A stretch of 64,000 bases of DNA from Absidia repens (lineage: Eukaryota > Mucoromycota > Mucoromycetes > Mucorales > Cunninghamellaceae), in assembly GCA_002105175.1 (NCBI GenBank), contig MCGE01000007.1:372001-436000 (forward strand), read 5' to 3'. Below the pieces are notes generated by a model, which searched no databases, was not told where the DNA came from, and was given only the letters and a program-made list of their open reading frames with translations. Of this stretch, positions 33,764-45,736 are shown in pieces (within the stretch, counting starts at the first letter, position 1; every line of letters begins with the position of its first letter). The position numbers and the translations under genes are program-made.

Positions 33764-34225
33764 GTAAGTATAAGATACTGCGTTATAAGCTATCCAACAA
33801 ATAATATTACCAGGTAAGGGGCCACCACTAGCACCACGGTCTTTGAATACGTTGACATCAGAGCTATCACCTTTCAATGCAAGCACAAGAGGATATGTTG
33901 GGAGAACGCTGAATTGAGGATCTAGTTTAAAGGTAATAAACAAGTAAGCATACGATTAAGGTCAATGGGGTTTTCCGTTTCGAATGAAGCTACTTACTTA
34001 ATTCGTAAAGGAACTTCAATTCATCTTCGCTAACGCCGACACCCAAGGCGTATAGAATATGGTCACGACGATTGCTGGACACCTATAAAGAAATATCCAA
34101 AACAATTTAGTTCCTTGATTTGTCACAATTTGGATAACTATGAGAATATGAAGACTTACGCGTTCAGGAGCAAATTTATGGCCGACGGCTTTTGAAACGT
34201 CTACTTTAAAACCTTCAACAGGCAT
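32923..34225 (-). CDS. ECH2: Peroxisomal 2-enoyl-CoA hydratase 2 (ECH2-like)
   Basis: A 314-residue protein in five exons: 34225-34160, 34082-33998, 33921-33811, 33709-33474, 33369-32923. All introns are GT-AG and phases close. The hydratase-2 signature [29 protein letters not shown] is exact, with the catalytic Asp/His in GDYNPLHAD and the following G-F-x-x-P-I-L-H-G. The upstream half (VLPTYPLVLALKG, HGEQTLDVINPWP) is the degenerate first hotdog that binds acyl-CoA, so the length matches the plant and fungal stand-alone ECH2 class. The protein ends SSKL, a perfect PTS1 signal for peroxisomes, consistent with a role in beta-oxidation (hydration of trans-2-enoyl-CoA to the R-3-hydroxy form). 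In many fungi this domain is fused to dehydrogenases as MFE-2; here it is separate. Intron 3 contains a 38-base A/T homopolymer at 33725-33762. Confidence 0.94.
33725..33762. repeat. 38-base poly-A/T tract in ECH2 intron 3
   Basis: An unbroken A38 on the plus strand (poly-T on the coding strand) sits upstream of the intron 3 acceptor, where a polypyrimidine tract would normally lie. Length likely varies. Confidence 0.9.
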
Positions 34226-35222
34226 GATGTCAATATAGAATAAGAGAATTAAAAAAAAAAAAAAAAAAGATATGGGGAAAAGAGAAGAAATAAAAAAGAT
34301 CCTAGGGAAAAATAATTTAAATGCTATTTTCAGTATTATTTTAAAACGCCGTAATTTTTGCTTACACAATAGAAATGCTAATGGTTTTCCCATTGCTTTT
34401 TTCACACACTGTTCTGCATTTGTCAACGCCAATCTGAAGTGTTCTTCCCCTCCCACTCCTTTTCTGCACATTTATGCAGCGGGGATGACCCGAATATGTA
34501 TACTTCTTCCCCTCATCCTCATCAAGACGTACCATTGCCAATCGAACTAATATCCCAGAGCTCGAACTCGGTGTAAAAAAAATAATTTTCATATACTTCA
34601 AGCACATATAAAAATTAATACCAGTTTTGTGTAAAAATAAAATTCAAATAATAAAGTGACATATATATATATATACAAAGGATTGCTAAGGAATCATAGC
34701 ATAACTAGGTTTTCCCTCATATGAAAAATCGCCCGTTTGTTTACAAATCTGCTTGATAAAAAATCGAACAGGCTCCCAGCTCAATTCAAATGCAATAAAA
34801 ATCGACCTTTCATGTCATCATGCAAAAATCTCTAGACTAACAACAGGTCCCAAGGCATACAACTAAACCTATTTTCAATACAGAGATAAAGCTTGTCTAT
34901 CCACAATAACGATGCAATTTCGTTTCCCCGTTGATATAACAAAGACTTTACTAAATTATCCCCTATTTAAAAAGAAATAAATCTACATTCACCATAATAA
35001 CCTATCATGAACCCAGTTTCACCATCGAAGGGACATCAATGAGCATAAAATTACGCTAAAAATTTTATTTTTTATTATGCTATATACGACGAAAGAAGAG
35101 TAATAATATAAATATTTATATACAAAAATATAAAGCTAGTTACTAAAAATTGGTGAGGTAAAAAAAAAAATGCACTAGATAACAAAGAGGAGATATAAAC
35201 TATAATAAGCTAAAAATATAAA

Positions 35223-35271
<49 letters not shown>

Positions 35272-35272
35272 G
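34226..35272. other. Intergenic spacer with F-box 3' region and ECH2 promoter
   Basis: A 1.05 kb spacer between the ECH2 start and the F-box stop, both on the minus strand. It holds an AT run near 34660-34675, A/T-rich DNA around 35060-35210, and the ACT/TAG triplet repeat at 35224-35270. No gene is supported; small opposed frames at 34016-34607 are non-coding. Confidence 0.5.
35224..35270. repeat. ACT triplet microsatellite at the F-box gene stop
   Basis: About 15-16 uninterrupted ACT units on the plus strand, which read as TAG units on the coding (minus) strand. They lie one CAG codon past the real stop and stay in frame with the F-box protein, so the stop is followed by a long series of in-frame TAG triplets. 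Confidence 0.9.
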
Positions 35273-37570
35273 CTACAAAACTAGCCATTTTCCATTGACT
35301 TGAAGTTCAGTAATGCCGTACACATTTACCATAAGGTGACTTCCAATAGTAACATCAGTACTGCGTTGCTGTTGTTGTGATGCTGAAGAAAGTACCGCAT
35401 GATTGGGCGTGTCACCATTTTGCAGGTACTGAGTTTGTCCTCGTTGTTGATTGAGCAATGTTGATTTTTGTAACATTTGTCGTTTGCCGCTTTCTGTTGT
35501 TGTCCATGTGGCTTGTTTTGAATTAGAAGAGCAAGAGGAGGAGGAGGGCTCAACGGGATCATGAGGAAGAGAAAAGCATCCCAAAGTACCATAATAATCC
35601 AGTTCACGGGCATTCATGCATTTGGTGGTATTGATAAATTCCAACGGAAGGAAAGAAAGCACACCCATGACGGTTGTATGATCATCAGTCTTCCTCGTCC
35701 AAAACCCAATATGATTATTGTCGTCCATGGATCGCTGTTGTCGATTATTGAATGTCATAGATGTCACCTTGAATGTCTGCATTTTTTGCTGATAGGGTCC
35801 CCCACTTTCGCACAATCTTCGTTTCATGGATCGTGTTGCAAAGATATTTTGATTGGGAATATAGCATGGTCCAAGTCGATAGGTAGGAGCAGTGCCTGTA
35901 GTGTGATGACGTTGAATAGTAATGAATTCCACCGGGCGGTTTTCCCCTTTCCAAGTAGCTGGGTTGTCGATATGTGCTGTAGAAATCGGTGTAGAGGTCA
36001 GTGAGTCCAAAGTTGGGTTGCACGCGACACGGACATGGTTGATGAAAATAGAGCGGAAAACATGGTCGGGGAACCATAATTGCAACGATGGACTGCGGTG
36101 TAATAAACATGTTGTAAGTGAAATATGGATAAGGTCGGGGCAAGTTTTCGCCAAATAGTCAAAAATATCGTTAGTGAATATACATTTGGTGAGGGTGAAG
36201 TATACGAGTTGGTAGATTGGTGTTACCGTTTGTCGTTTGCGTTTTTCCATCCATCGGTCGTCGTTCAAATGAACATCAATTGAATTACTATCAAGCACCA
36301 AGGAACGTAACACCGGACAGAATTCCAAAAACCAAAGAATGCTAGTAGTCGTCGTTCGATTGATAGGAGTAGATAGGCGAAGATCGGTCAACACGCGGGC
36401 TTCACGGAAGCTTTGAAACATACACAAGGGAGGAGTGGTCATACCCTCGGTGTGAAATGTGAGATCCAAAGAATTGACAGTAGGAAGCACACCGACTGAT
36501 ATCAAGTTGAATGTCGTGGTTGCAATTTTGAAACCCACATGATCGGCCGCCACAGAGACCCGCCGCAATACTGGTGCATCCTGTTTTCGAGAATTGTACT
36601 TGTTGAAGCGATAACGGAAAAAGGTAGAAGCCCACCAGACGTTTTCGAAGCGCACCGAATTCAGCAATTGACAAGAGTTCACCAACACTCGTACTGCCGA
36701 TTCTATAGGAGCCACATTGACAGAGTCGGTTTGACCATGGTTGTTCCGCCAAGTAGGTACTATTGAGACGTCCAGCGATTGCAAACGAGGATACTTGTCG
36801 GCAATATAATAGATCCATGGATTGAATTCGTCCCAAAGACCATTGTGGAAAATAGACAGATGCTTCATTGTTGTGCAGATTGTAGTCAAAGGGCCTAGTC
36901 GACGCAGATGTTCAGTACCAAATAGAAGTGGAGGGGCCAATCTCGCGGCATTCTTGTGATCCAGTGTCAAAAATTCCAGATCCGAGCATATTGCGTGTAC
37001 TTGTTCCATATCGCTCGGCATCACCATCAATAAAAGTCGTCGCAGCGTCAATCGTTTTATATTGGAGCATTTTGCAAATAGAACCAAGAGATCGTCTATC
37101 CCGTAGGTGTAACTGCAGTCGATGTCCAGTTCCAAGAGCGTCGGGATCGCCGGATACGAGTCCAGATCCACCTGCATGTCTTCGTCAGCATCATCAGCGT
37201 CAATGCCATCAACATAGCTATCATCCATAGATTCCCAAAACTGGTCACCAATGATAAGCACCTTGAGGTTTTGACAAAACGTGAGAAACCTGCTGTAAGG
37301 GCACTGTTTCGAGAAGGGCACGTTAATCGAAAGGGAAGTTATTTTCCAGAAAAGATGCGGTTCCAAAGACAGTCGTCGACATGAGCTAATCACCTGCTCC
37401 GTTGTGTGGAAAGTGAGAGAGTAGAAGAGATGGTTTTTGAAAAAGTCATTCATGGACCGATTCACAAGGCAGAGTTGATAGCGATCTTGATTGTTGAGGT
37501 GCTGATTGATCATGGCCAATATTTCAAAGGGGACCGCATCTAGTTGGGCGACTATTGTGCACCGAATCAT
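35273..37570 (-). CDS. F-box protein with leucine-rich repeats
   Basis: A single-exon 765-residue protein. Residues 9-55 form an F-box (LDAVPFEILAMINQHLNNQDRYQLCLVNRSMNDFFKNHLFYSL), which in other fungi binds Skp1 in an SCF E3 ubiquitin ligase. The middle carries irregular leucine-rich repeats (about 75-490): FCQNLKVLIIG, IPTLLELDIDCS, SNIKRLTLRRLL, YPRLQSLDVSI, CPVLRSLVLDSNSI, CPDLIHISLTTCL. The C-terminal third (about 500-765) is Ser/Gln/Thr-rich with no recognised domain. Substrates cannot be predicted. The frame ends TGG CTA GTT TTG TAG, followed by CAG and a TAG repeat at 35224-35270. Low codon bias and lack of introns are unusual next to the intron-rich neighbours, but such fungal F-box/LRR genes are often intronless. 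Confidence 0.88.
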   Translation of the reverse strand: MIRCTIVAQLDAVPFEILAMINQHLNNQDRYQLCLVNRSMNDFFKNHLFYSLTFHTTEQVISSCRRLSLEPHLFWKITSLSINVPFSKQCPYSRFLTFCQNLKVLIIGDQFWESMDDSYVDGIDADDADEDMQVDLDSYPAIPTLLELDIDCSYTYGIDDLLVLFAKCSNIKRLTLRRLLLMVMPSDMEQVHAICSDLEFLTLDHKNAARLAPPLLFGTEHLRRLGPLTTICTTMKHLSIFHNGLWDEFNPWIYYIADKYPRLQSLDVSIVPTWRNNHGQTDSVNVAPIESAVRVLVNSCQLLNSVRFENVWWASTFFRYRFNKYNSRKQDAPVLRRVSVAADHVGFKIATTTFNLISVGVLPTVNSLDLTFHTEGMTTPPLCMFQSFREARVLTDLRLSTPINRTTTTSILWFLEFCPVLRSLVLDSNSIDVHLNDDRWMEKRKRQTVTPIYQLVYFTLTKCIFTNDIFDYLAKTCPDLIHISLTTCLLHRSPSLQLWFPDHVFRSIFINHVRVACNPTLDSLTSTPISTAHIDNPATWKGENRPVEFITIQRHHTTGTAPTYRLGPCYIPNQNIFATRSMKRRLCESGGPYQQKMQTFKVTSMTFNNRQQRSMDDNNHIGFWTRKTDDHTTVMGVLSFLPLEFINTTKCMNARELDYYGTLGCFSLPHDPVEPSSSSCSSNSKQATWTTTESGKRQMLQKSTLLNQQRGQTQYLQNGDTPNHAVLSSASQQQQRSTDVTIGSHLMVNVYGITELQVNGKWLVL

Positions 37571-37792
37571 TTCAAGAGATCCTTTTTGTGTTTGGTATAA
37601 AATCAGTCAAGTCAAAAGAGAAGAGATAAATAGAGAAGATATCGAGGAATAAAAAAGGAGTGTGGTCAAAGGGAAGTTTCATTGCTTTCAAACCCCGTCC
37701 AATGCATATATATATTTTATTTCAAAAATACTAAGCAAATGTAGAGTAAAGGAAATGGGAAGGGATAGAAGAAGACTTCAAATAGAGGGACA

Positions 37793-40700
37793 TCAGTTGT
37801 TTCTTTTCGATGATTGCCCAATAGTATCCAAACCGTTTCTCCAATCCAATGTTGACATAGTAGCCACTGACATTCTTTGTTTCCATTTCCTATCCATCAT
37901 GTCATGCTGAGATACAGGAGAGGTGATACCCGAAATAGGCGAATAAATATGAGGCTGATGATGCTGTGATTGCGGTGATTGTGGTGATTGTGTTTGAGGT
38001 GGTACATAATATTGATCTTGATGCCATGCAGCCATCATTTTTTGCCGAGTCATCATCGCTGCTGCTGAGGAGAGATTGCTGTTGCCGTCAAAATTGATTG
38101 GAGGATCGTCAGGATATTCCGTTGCATGCCGTACAAGAACCACTGCTGCTAATTCTTTGCAAAATTCTTGAAGGACAATGTAAGCATGGACAAAGTTGGA
38201 TAACTTAGCAAATGGATTGGTCATTGTCACAGGTGTTGCATTGGATTTTTGCTGGAAGAATAATGCCGAAGGTGAGCTGGTTGCAGCTAATGAATCTTTT
38301 TGTAAAGTCGAGTCCGAAAGATCCAATTTTGATGGTAAAGGTGGTGATGATGATGGTGAATGATGAGAAGAAGAGTGTGATGAAGACGATGAGGAAGATG
38401 ATGGTGTGGATGTCGCCCCTGCTGTTGTAGTTGTTGTTGTCGTAAGATTGCTATTGTCATGATTCGCGGTTGATTTGGAAGGTGTAGGTGATGGAGGACA
38501 TGGTAATGGCGCTGTTTGTTTGTTGCTGTTGTTGTTAAATACAAGCTGAGAAAGACTTGGTTGCTTTGAAAGTCCTTTACCGGATGGACGAATGTTTGCT
38601 GATTCACCGGGGACAGATTGACTGGTTGATAAATGAAGTGTTGCAGATATCGGTTTGTCTTTAGCCGTAGCGCCACCACCTGAGGATGAAGAAGACATCC
38701 CTCGCTCTTTGGCCAAAGAGATACGAGTTTCAAAATTGGGCACAAGCTGGGCTCGTTTGAGTGCTTCAAAGGTCACTTGTTCCAGCAATGCATACAGACT
38801 TCGTCGTGTCCGGGATGTAGTTGTTGGTAAAGTCCATACCCCACCGTAAAGAGCACCATCTTCGCCCACACGAATAGCGCGCCAATCACATATCACACCA
38901 TCCACACGTTTATCAATAATACCGGCAATCTTTTGCAATAGATTAGTCACCAACAAGTTTTGTTCCATGGTCGATTCCAGCATTTTCGCAAAAAGATCAA
39001 ATAACCGATGGAGAAAGAGGCCTTCATAATCGGAACATCTTTTACACGTATCTTCATCTTCATCCTCCGTGCTGTTGCCAAATATATTTTTTGTTGTCGT
39101 AGAGGTGCCTGCAGATGCTGTAGCAAAAGAGAGAGACGAGTCATTCATCATACGTGCCGCTTCACGTCCAACAACCATGCTTTTTGGTCGCTTCGGTCTA
39201 CCCTTGCGATCTTCCGTTTCCCGTTCAATGTCTTGCCGATTCTTTATTGGAGGAAATGGTGATTGCCAAAAATTGCGAGCCAGCATACCATATTGGAATC
39301 GTTCCCTTGCTTCATGAAAGTAGTCGTCATAGCTGTTCCCCGGTACCACTGCTGCATTTTGTTGTTCCTGTGGAGAATAAGGTGCACCATTGTTGACCTT
39401 GGCGTCATTGTTATCCCCCGAGGTTTGGCGTAATTGACTGTGTAGCGGACCAGTTCCATCACCCGTCATCATGATAGATAAAGGAGGACTTTTCATTCTT
39501 TCCAGTTCGTCTTCCAAAGGCAATAACGATAACACCCTATTATCAATATTAAAAAGTTAGTTCAAGTCAATGGAAATATGGCATAACCTATCCATTCAAC
39601 TTACCTTTCAACCAACCACCGCACTTTATCAGTTTTGTGTTCCTTGGTATTCAAAGCAACTGCGCTATCATCGTCAGTGGAATGTACCGTTTTGCCGTCA
39701 TCAGATAAAACAGATTCTCCGGAAGTTGCCGTCGCCGAAGAAGAATTATTTGTAGTTGTTGGGTTGGTAGTAAGACTGTTCACATATTTGCCATCAGGTC
39801 CGATATCCACATAGTTGCGTAAAACCAGATTATAAATTGCAAATTGGTTGTAAGTCTCGAGCATTGTATCAAAAAGACGTAATGTTGCCAGTGATAAGTC
39901 CTTGTCGTCAGCATCCATTCGATGAATCAGTAGCATACGTAAAGTGAGATCGTCTACAGAGCACGGATCGGTATTTTGTTGTTGGTGGGTATTTTTGCCG
40001 TTATCGCTGCTGCTTTCGTTTTCTTCGTCGTCTTCATCACTGCCATCCATTTGTTCTTCATCAAGTCCATAGAATGCTGCAGATTTCCCATTTGCCATGA
40101 TTGATTTTAGCTCCGGTGTCAAATCCTTCCCAACACCTCCTTCTTCACCCACCAGGACGACCAAAAATGCGTGGAGTAACGTCTGATCAGTCAAGCTCCG
40201 GATCATTTCTGTGGTATAAGCAGTAGCGGCTGTTGAAGCATCAATAGACGGAGAGCTTAAAGCTGTACATACTACAGGGTGCCAAAGACTTGTTGTGAGT
40301 TGCGCCATCAATGCAGTCATCAAGCGTTTATCTGCCACCCGAGCCACATCGTTCAGATATTCCCAAAAACTATAAAAGGTATCGACCATCATTTCACCCC
40401 CTTTTGCATTCTGCTGTATTGATGAAGTGGTTGTTGTGTTGTTGTTTCCCAAGAGAGTTCGAATAAAGTTGGTATCAAAGGGGCTTTTCTTTCTTCGCTT
40501 GCGTCGGACGCTGTTGTGTGCATTGACTGTTATCATGAGACTGTTGTTGGTTATCATTGCTGGAATAGAGAATTGAATACGTCGGCGTGGTGGTCGTACA
40601 GGCACCACACGGTTGTTGCTCGCTATTGTAAAAGTGCCAACATTTTTGGGAAGTAGTGCAAATAATAAAGCTAATCGTTCAGCCTGATCACGAGATAATA

Positions 40701-41898
40701 AAAATAGTTTGAGTGCATGTCCAAGGAGATAGCTTTCTCCACTTCCACCCCTCTCCCTCTATACCCCCTCCCCTTTTTTTATGCGAGTATATCACTTACC
40801 ATAACTTCACATAAACCAGAGTATTCCACGATATAACATACATATTCAGGATCACCATCCAATAATCGTAATGCAAACAATATGGCTTCCCTTGCAATTT
40901 CACCAGTTTCACCCGGAATATTCATAAAATCAATCAAATGCGTAAACATATCAAATCGAGGCTATACAAAAAAATAAAAAAACAAGATATAATATAGTAT
41001 GAATACTCATCCATTTCTTTCATTGAATTATCGGGGGAGGAGGGGATATGACTTACCATCAAAAACATATTCCATTGAATTTTTTCATCCAAACTGTCCC
41101 GTCGTTTATTGGCTGTTTTCCCATCTTGGCCACTTTTCCACACATTTTCGCCTAGGCCTCGGCACCATCCGCGTTCAAAAAACAGATCCATCAATGCTGC
41201 ATTGGTACCTTTAAAATGGGAAAAAACACCATGCATCAGCTTGACCAATTCCAGGGATAATTCAGATATAGCTGTATGTCGTTCTTCGGAGCAAGCTTCA
41301 GGGTCCAGTTCCAGTTGTTCATAATGGTGATTGATGAGTCGGTGAGATGTTGAAATAAGTTTTTGTAACGGAACATGAACGGCGCGTTCCGGTAATAACT
41401 GTGTGTTGACATTGACCACCAAATTACAAAAGAACCGAAGGCCATGGATACGCATACCAAAAGGAGTCTATACACAAAGAAGAGAAAGGTTGGTCAAGTT
41501 GACTTTAGGATTCTGATATCAAAACTTACGTCTACTTTGGCAAATTCTGCCAATTCTTCAAGAACTCGTTTTTGTAAGAGGTACTCCAAACAAGGGCCAG
41601 TTTCAAGATTGTCGTTCATTCCCTCATATTCCAGTTCTTCAGCTTGAATCAACTTGATAATATTTTGCAATGCCGTTGGTATAGGCGTCAAATCAATAGC
41701 ATCCCTTATAGCATCTATAGTAGGGAAAAAATATGTGTAAGCATATTGGACAAAAAAAGATATCCTTTAATTTTTTGCTATTATACCTGCAGCAGTTTCA
41801 TAATATTTTTGTATGCTTAACCAAGATTGGATCAATAATTCTAGTTTCGTTTTGCTATTGTTCCTTCCTGACAAAAATTTTGAAAGAAACATAGACAT
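37793..41898 (-). CDS. FHIP-family (RAI16-like) dynein/dynactin adaptor subunit
   Basis: A 1230-residue protein in six exons: 41898-41787, 41714-41530, 41467-41057, 40961-40800, 40683-39605, 39536-37793, all GT-AG. I joined exon 4 (VEYSGLCEVM) to AERLALLFALLPKNVGTF with the acceptor TCGTGATCAG at 40684; earlier acceptors give the wrong phase. The first half, about residues 1-420, is the alpha-helical RAI16-like domain: MFLSKFLSG, ALQNIIKLIQAEELEYEG, GMRIHGLRFFCNLVVNVN, FMNIPGETGEIAREAILFALRLLDGD. A Ser/Thr/Gln-rich disordered middle (about 620-1060) precedes conserved patches including LFDLFAKMLESTMEQNLLVTNLLQKIA and FVHAYIVLQEFCKELAAVVLVRHATEYPD. In Aspergillus and animals FHIP joins Hook and FTS to link early endosomes to dynein. 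The role here is inferred from the family. A DDDEENESSSDN acidic run lies near residue 500. Confidence 0.88.
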
Positions 41899-42385
41899 CT
41901 TTCAATAGATGAAAAAAGCTAGAGAAAGAAAGGAAGAAAGGGGGAAGGAAGAAAATAATGAGAAAACTGTAAGGAGTACAAAATCACACTCCGCCGCCCA
42001 ACCGAAAATGGAAAACTGGGCTGAATTTATCCCCCATGTACTGTGTTGATATTTTATTATCCATCCCATGTTTTATAACCATAATATTATAATTAAGTTG
42101 TTAAAGCACAGAATATAGGTACAGTACATACCGGCTACAGTCTCTCCCCAAAATTAGAACACTATGAATGGAATTACCACTATTAGTGTTGCACGTGTGG
42201 CGGTCAACTAAAGTCTGGGTTTAAATCATGAGCATAAATTGACCCTGCAAAAATTCGTTTTTTTTTCCTTCTCTTTCCTTTTTCTCTCTTTTAACACTCA
42301 TTCATTACATCAAATATTTTAGACACACTACATAAATAACAAAAAAAAAAAAAAAAACAAAAGATAAACAGTTATACAAAACGAC
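41899..42385. other. Divergent promoter region
   Basis: A 487-base spacer between the FHIP start (minus) and the PAM2-tailed gene (plus). It carries GCACGTGTGG at 42192-42201, which contains CACGTG, T/C-rich leader DNA near 42260-42310 and an A run at 42341-42356. No gene is seen. Confidence 0.5.
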
Positions 42386-44929
42386 ATGACAAACAAGATG
42401 CCATCTCATGTTCGTCCATTGGTAACTGCACCGCGTCTCAACTACAGACAAGTAAGTTTATTACTCGTTTCCTCTCTCCTTTGACACCTTACTAAATATT
42501 TAACATATATTTCTCTTCTTCTTCTTTGTATTATTACTATTATATTGATTTATAGAGCACTATTATGACTACTCCTGTTGAAAAAGTAAGTGTTGAAAAA
42601 GGAATAGAAAACACAATGTTTTAGGGGATGGCAGACCACCTTTTTATGTGCACACGAAACAAGGAGATCTCATCTGTCCCCTTTTTTGCTGGTCTCCCCT
42701 TCTCCTTCTCCACTGTCTCAAAAAAGAAACTTGATTAGTTATTAACGTGCTCATTTTTTTTTATTGTTATTTTCGCAGTCTAGTTTATCCAACTCTGGCA
42801 CGGAAACGGTACTTGTTTTGAAAAAAGAAGAGTCGGTCAACATCTTCCATGATAATTGTTTTATTTATGGTTTTCTGTTTATATTTTACTTTTATAGGTT
42901 GAACCTTATTGTGCAGCACAACAACTTGAAAGGTCAATGGTCACAAACAGCGAAGATGCCAACGATAGTACAAGGTAAGAAAATAGAACTCGTATAAAGT
43001 ATAAAGCGATTTGCCTTAACCATTTGAAATTTTACAGTACTTCAAGCCCATTATATACTTCCAAGGACCCTCACTCTTTACTATTGAAGAAAGCAACATC
43101 GAAATCCTCAATGAATTTGACATCCCTGCTGGACAACTGTGGCACTCTTAGACAAGAAGATATCATACCAAGATCTACCAAATCCGAACCTTATATTACT
43201 ACTTTACCGTCCCAGCAGAATCAAAAAGAAGACCAGTGGAATGATGAACATTATGAACATGATAAAAAGGTAGAATAATATATAAAAGAAACAAAGATAA
43301 CATTTTAGGATGAACATAGTTTAACCATTATTATATTTCATCTAGGATATCACAAACCACGATGACGAAGAATCTGTGAATGACAGTAAATGGAACACCC
43401 TACAATATCGGTTATTGAATATTATCACCACTACAATACATCAAGAGTTGGAACGACACTATCAATCAACGATGGACGATACTTCTTCACAGCAACACCA
43501 AACCCCTATGACTCCAAAGGAACTGGATAATACCTTTTGCAAGAATGACCGTAGCACCACCTATTCGACCGGGGCACCCTCTCCCTTTTGTGTATCACAA
43601 CGATGGCAACAAAGACACGTGGCTCTGGAAAAACAGGTAGCTGACCAACATCAAGAATGCACCAAAACCATGGAGCTCTTAGAACAGCGGATTAATGTAT
43701 TGGAACAGCGACAACAGCAACAAGAACAACAAACACAAAATTGCCAAAAACAGGAAACTCGAGATGAAAAAATGGTATACGATGCACTGCACGAACGTTA
43801 TATGGATTTGGTGACACAACATTCTCATCAGCTGGAAAGGTATGAAAAACTCGAACAAATCCACCATTCACAATCATTGGCATTAAAACAACGTCATCAA
43901 AAGATCCCGCATCCACCGACGAATACTGTAACAGCATCCTTACCATCACCCCCACAACCACCTATTGATAATCTGCAGATTACGAATACCGGTTACCCAC
44001 ACAAGAGGAGCAAAGACGGAAATGCAGCAACGCCATTAGATCAACAAACCCATCACACCCACAGGCACGAGCACCGTGATATGGTTTCAGCACCCATGGT
44101 CCATCATCAACCCAGCTTGGCATCAGTTGCTCAGAAGCCAAAAACATACCAACTTCAGCATCAACAATCATCAATGTTACCTACTCCAAATGCATCACCG
44201 ACAGCTACGCAATTGGCCTCGCCTACTCATCCACCAACTGACCTTGCTACGACAACAATGCCACGCACTAGTAGATACCCTAATCATCCGCCGCGCCCAC
44301 CATCGCAGCCACCACAACAGCAAAATCAATCAGTAAAAATGGATAACGGCTACGTCGAATTTATGACTGAATGCAACGGACAGCATGTACTCTGTCGGGT
44401 CAAACTTCCGAACGATGCAGATGCAGATAGAGGCAATGCCAGCACGACGAAACACAACAAAAACACAAAGACTATACCAAATTCTTCGACTCAGTCTCGT
44501 AAAGGATATTCCAACAATCATTATCAACCTTTTTATCAAAACAACAACGCCAAAAACAACAAGACCCGTACCCAGTCTCCGACTCATCAACGATATCAGC
44601 AGCAGCAAACGCAACAACAAAAGCATCCTCATCATCATACCCGGCAACAACAACAGCATCAACAACAGCATCAGCAACAGCATCAGCTACCTCGCCATCA
44701 TATAGAACAGCAAACTTACTCTCAGCAGCAACCGCATCATCATTATCATCACCATCAACATCATCATCAATATCAATATCAGCATCAACAATACCAGAAA
44801 TACAACCACCCTATGCATACCTCCTATGATCCTTCAATAGCAATTGGCGACATTGGAAAGGCGTTGAATCCTAATGCACCTGCGTGGAGTGGATCTTGGA
44901 ACAAGCATTTACAATTACAGTACCATTAA
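42386..44929 (+). CDS. Q/H-rich protein with PAM2-like C-terminal motif
   Basis: About 672 residues in six exons: 42386-42451, 42556-42585, 42779-42808 (this donor is uncertain), 42898-42974, 43038-43269, 43346-44929. Phase closes with either ACG|GTACTT at 42809 or TCG|GTCAAC at 42836. I recognise no enzyme domain. The core (about residues 150-290) has a Glu/Gln/Lys/Arg coiled coil (LEKQVADQHQECTKTMELLEQRINVLEQRQQQQEQQ). The second half is extremely Gln/His/Pro-rich and low-complexity, and one folded-looking patch reads YVEFMTECNGQHVLCRVKLP. The C-terminus has ALNPNAPAW, matching the PAM2 core LNPNAP with Trp where Phe is usual, as in PAM2w motifs that bind the MLLE domain of poly(A)-binding protein. 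A link to mRNA metabolism is inference from that motif alone. Confidence 0.65.
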
Positions 44930-44981
44930 CATCCCCTTTAGTTAGCCCTCTGCCCTGCCCGATTACATTAGATTATCTCCC

Positions 44982-44984
44982 CAT

Positions 44985-45034
<50 letters not shown>
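44982..45034. repeat. CT dinucleotide microsatellite
   Basis: About 26 pure CT units directly downstream of the PAM2-tailed gene, followed by TATATATATAT. It lies in the presumed 3' UTR. Length-variable by nature. Confidence 0.9.
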
Positions 45035-45036
<2 letters not shown>

Positions 45037-45736
45037 ATATATATATTCTTTCATATTTTTGTTTGCATTATCAAATAAATTTTAAGGTATTATTATATTT
45101 GCGCTGTGGACTTTTTTTTATTATCATCATATATGACTCTTTGGGACAGGGACGTGTTATAATGTTAGTGGGTACTGCAATGTATGACCGTGTGTGTGCG
45201 TTTCTGGGTGGTATTGGAAATGCGGGCGAGCCTTTTTGTCATACAAATGTGCTTTTTTTTTATTTTATATTTTTTACTTGCTTGCATGTCAGATTCGCCT
45301 ACATGAATTGGATAAGGGAAAAAGGTTGATGTACAATTATTCCCCGCAATTTTGTCCACATCGGCAAAGATACATTCTAGATTTTTTTTGACATTGTGCG
45401 GCATTTAAAATATTTTTACTTTTTGATTGACATCAGACCAACAAGCGGAAATAGAAAATAGTAAGTCGGGGTGTACATATTCGAAGAATGGGGAAAAAAG
45501 ATCCTATCACCGCGCTCAACAATGTATCTCACCTCCATCTTAATTTTTTGGTTTTCCTCAGAAAGAGTGTGCTGGTATGTGAAGTAATTTCGAATAAAAA
45601 AATAAAAAATAAAAAAGGGTTTTATTTTCTCAGATTTCACAAATAATCATTCGAAATCAATATACCGCTGATTCTGTTTTTTTCCCTCTATAGAAATTGT
45701 CGGGGATCAATGGATTTACGGGCTAAAAAGACAGAC

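Noticed and set aside
40684..40799. Earlier acceptors for FHIP exon 5 giving GESYLLGHALKLF
   Set aside because: They break the reading phase or leave a 26-base intron; the acceptor at TCGTGATCAG closes the phase and the family pattern.
42809..42836. Two alternative donors for exon 3 of the PAM2-tailed gene
   Set aside because: Not rejected as a gene, but neither GTACTT nor GTCAAC can be preferred with certainty; both close the phase. I kept the first.
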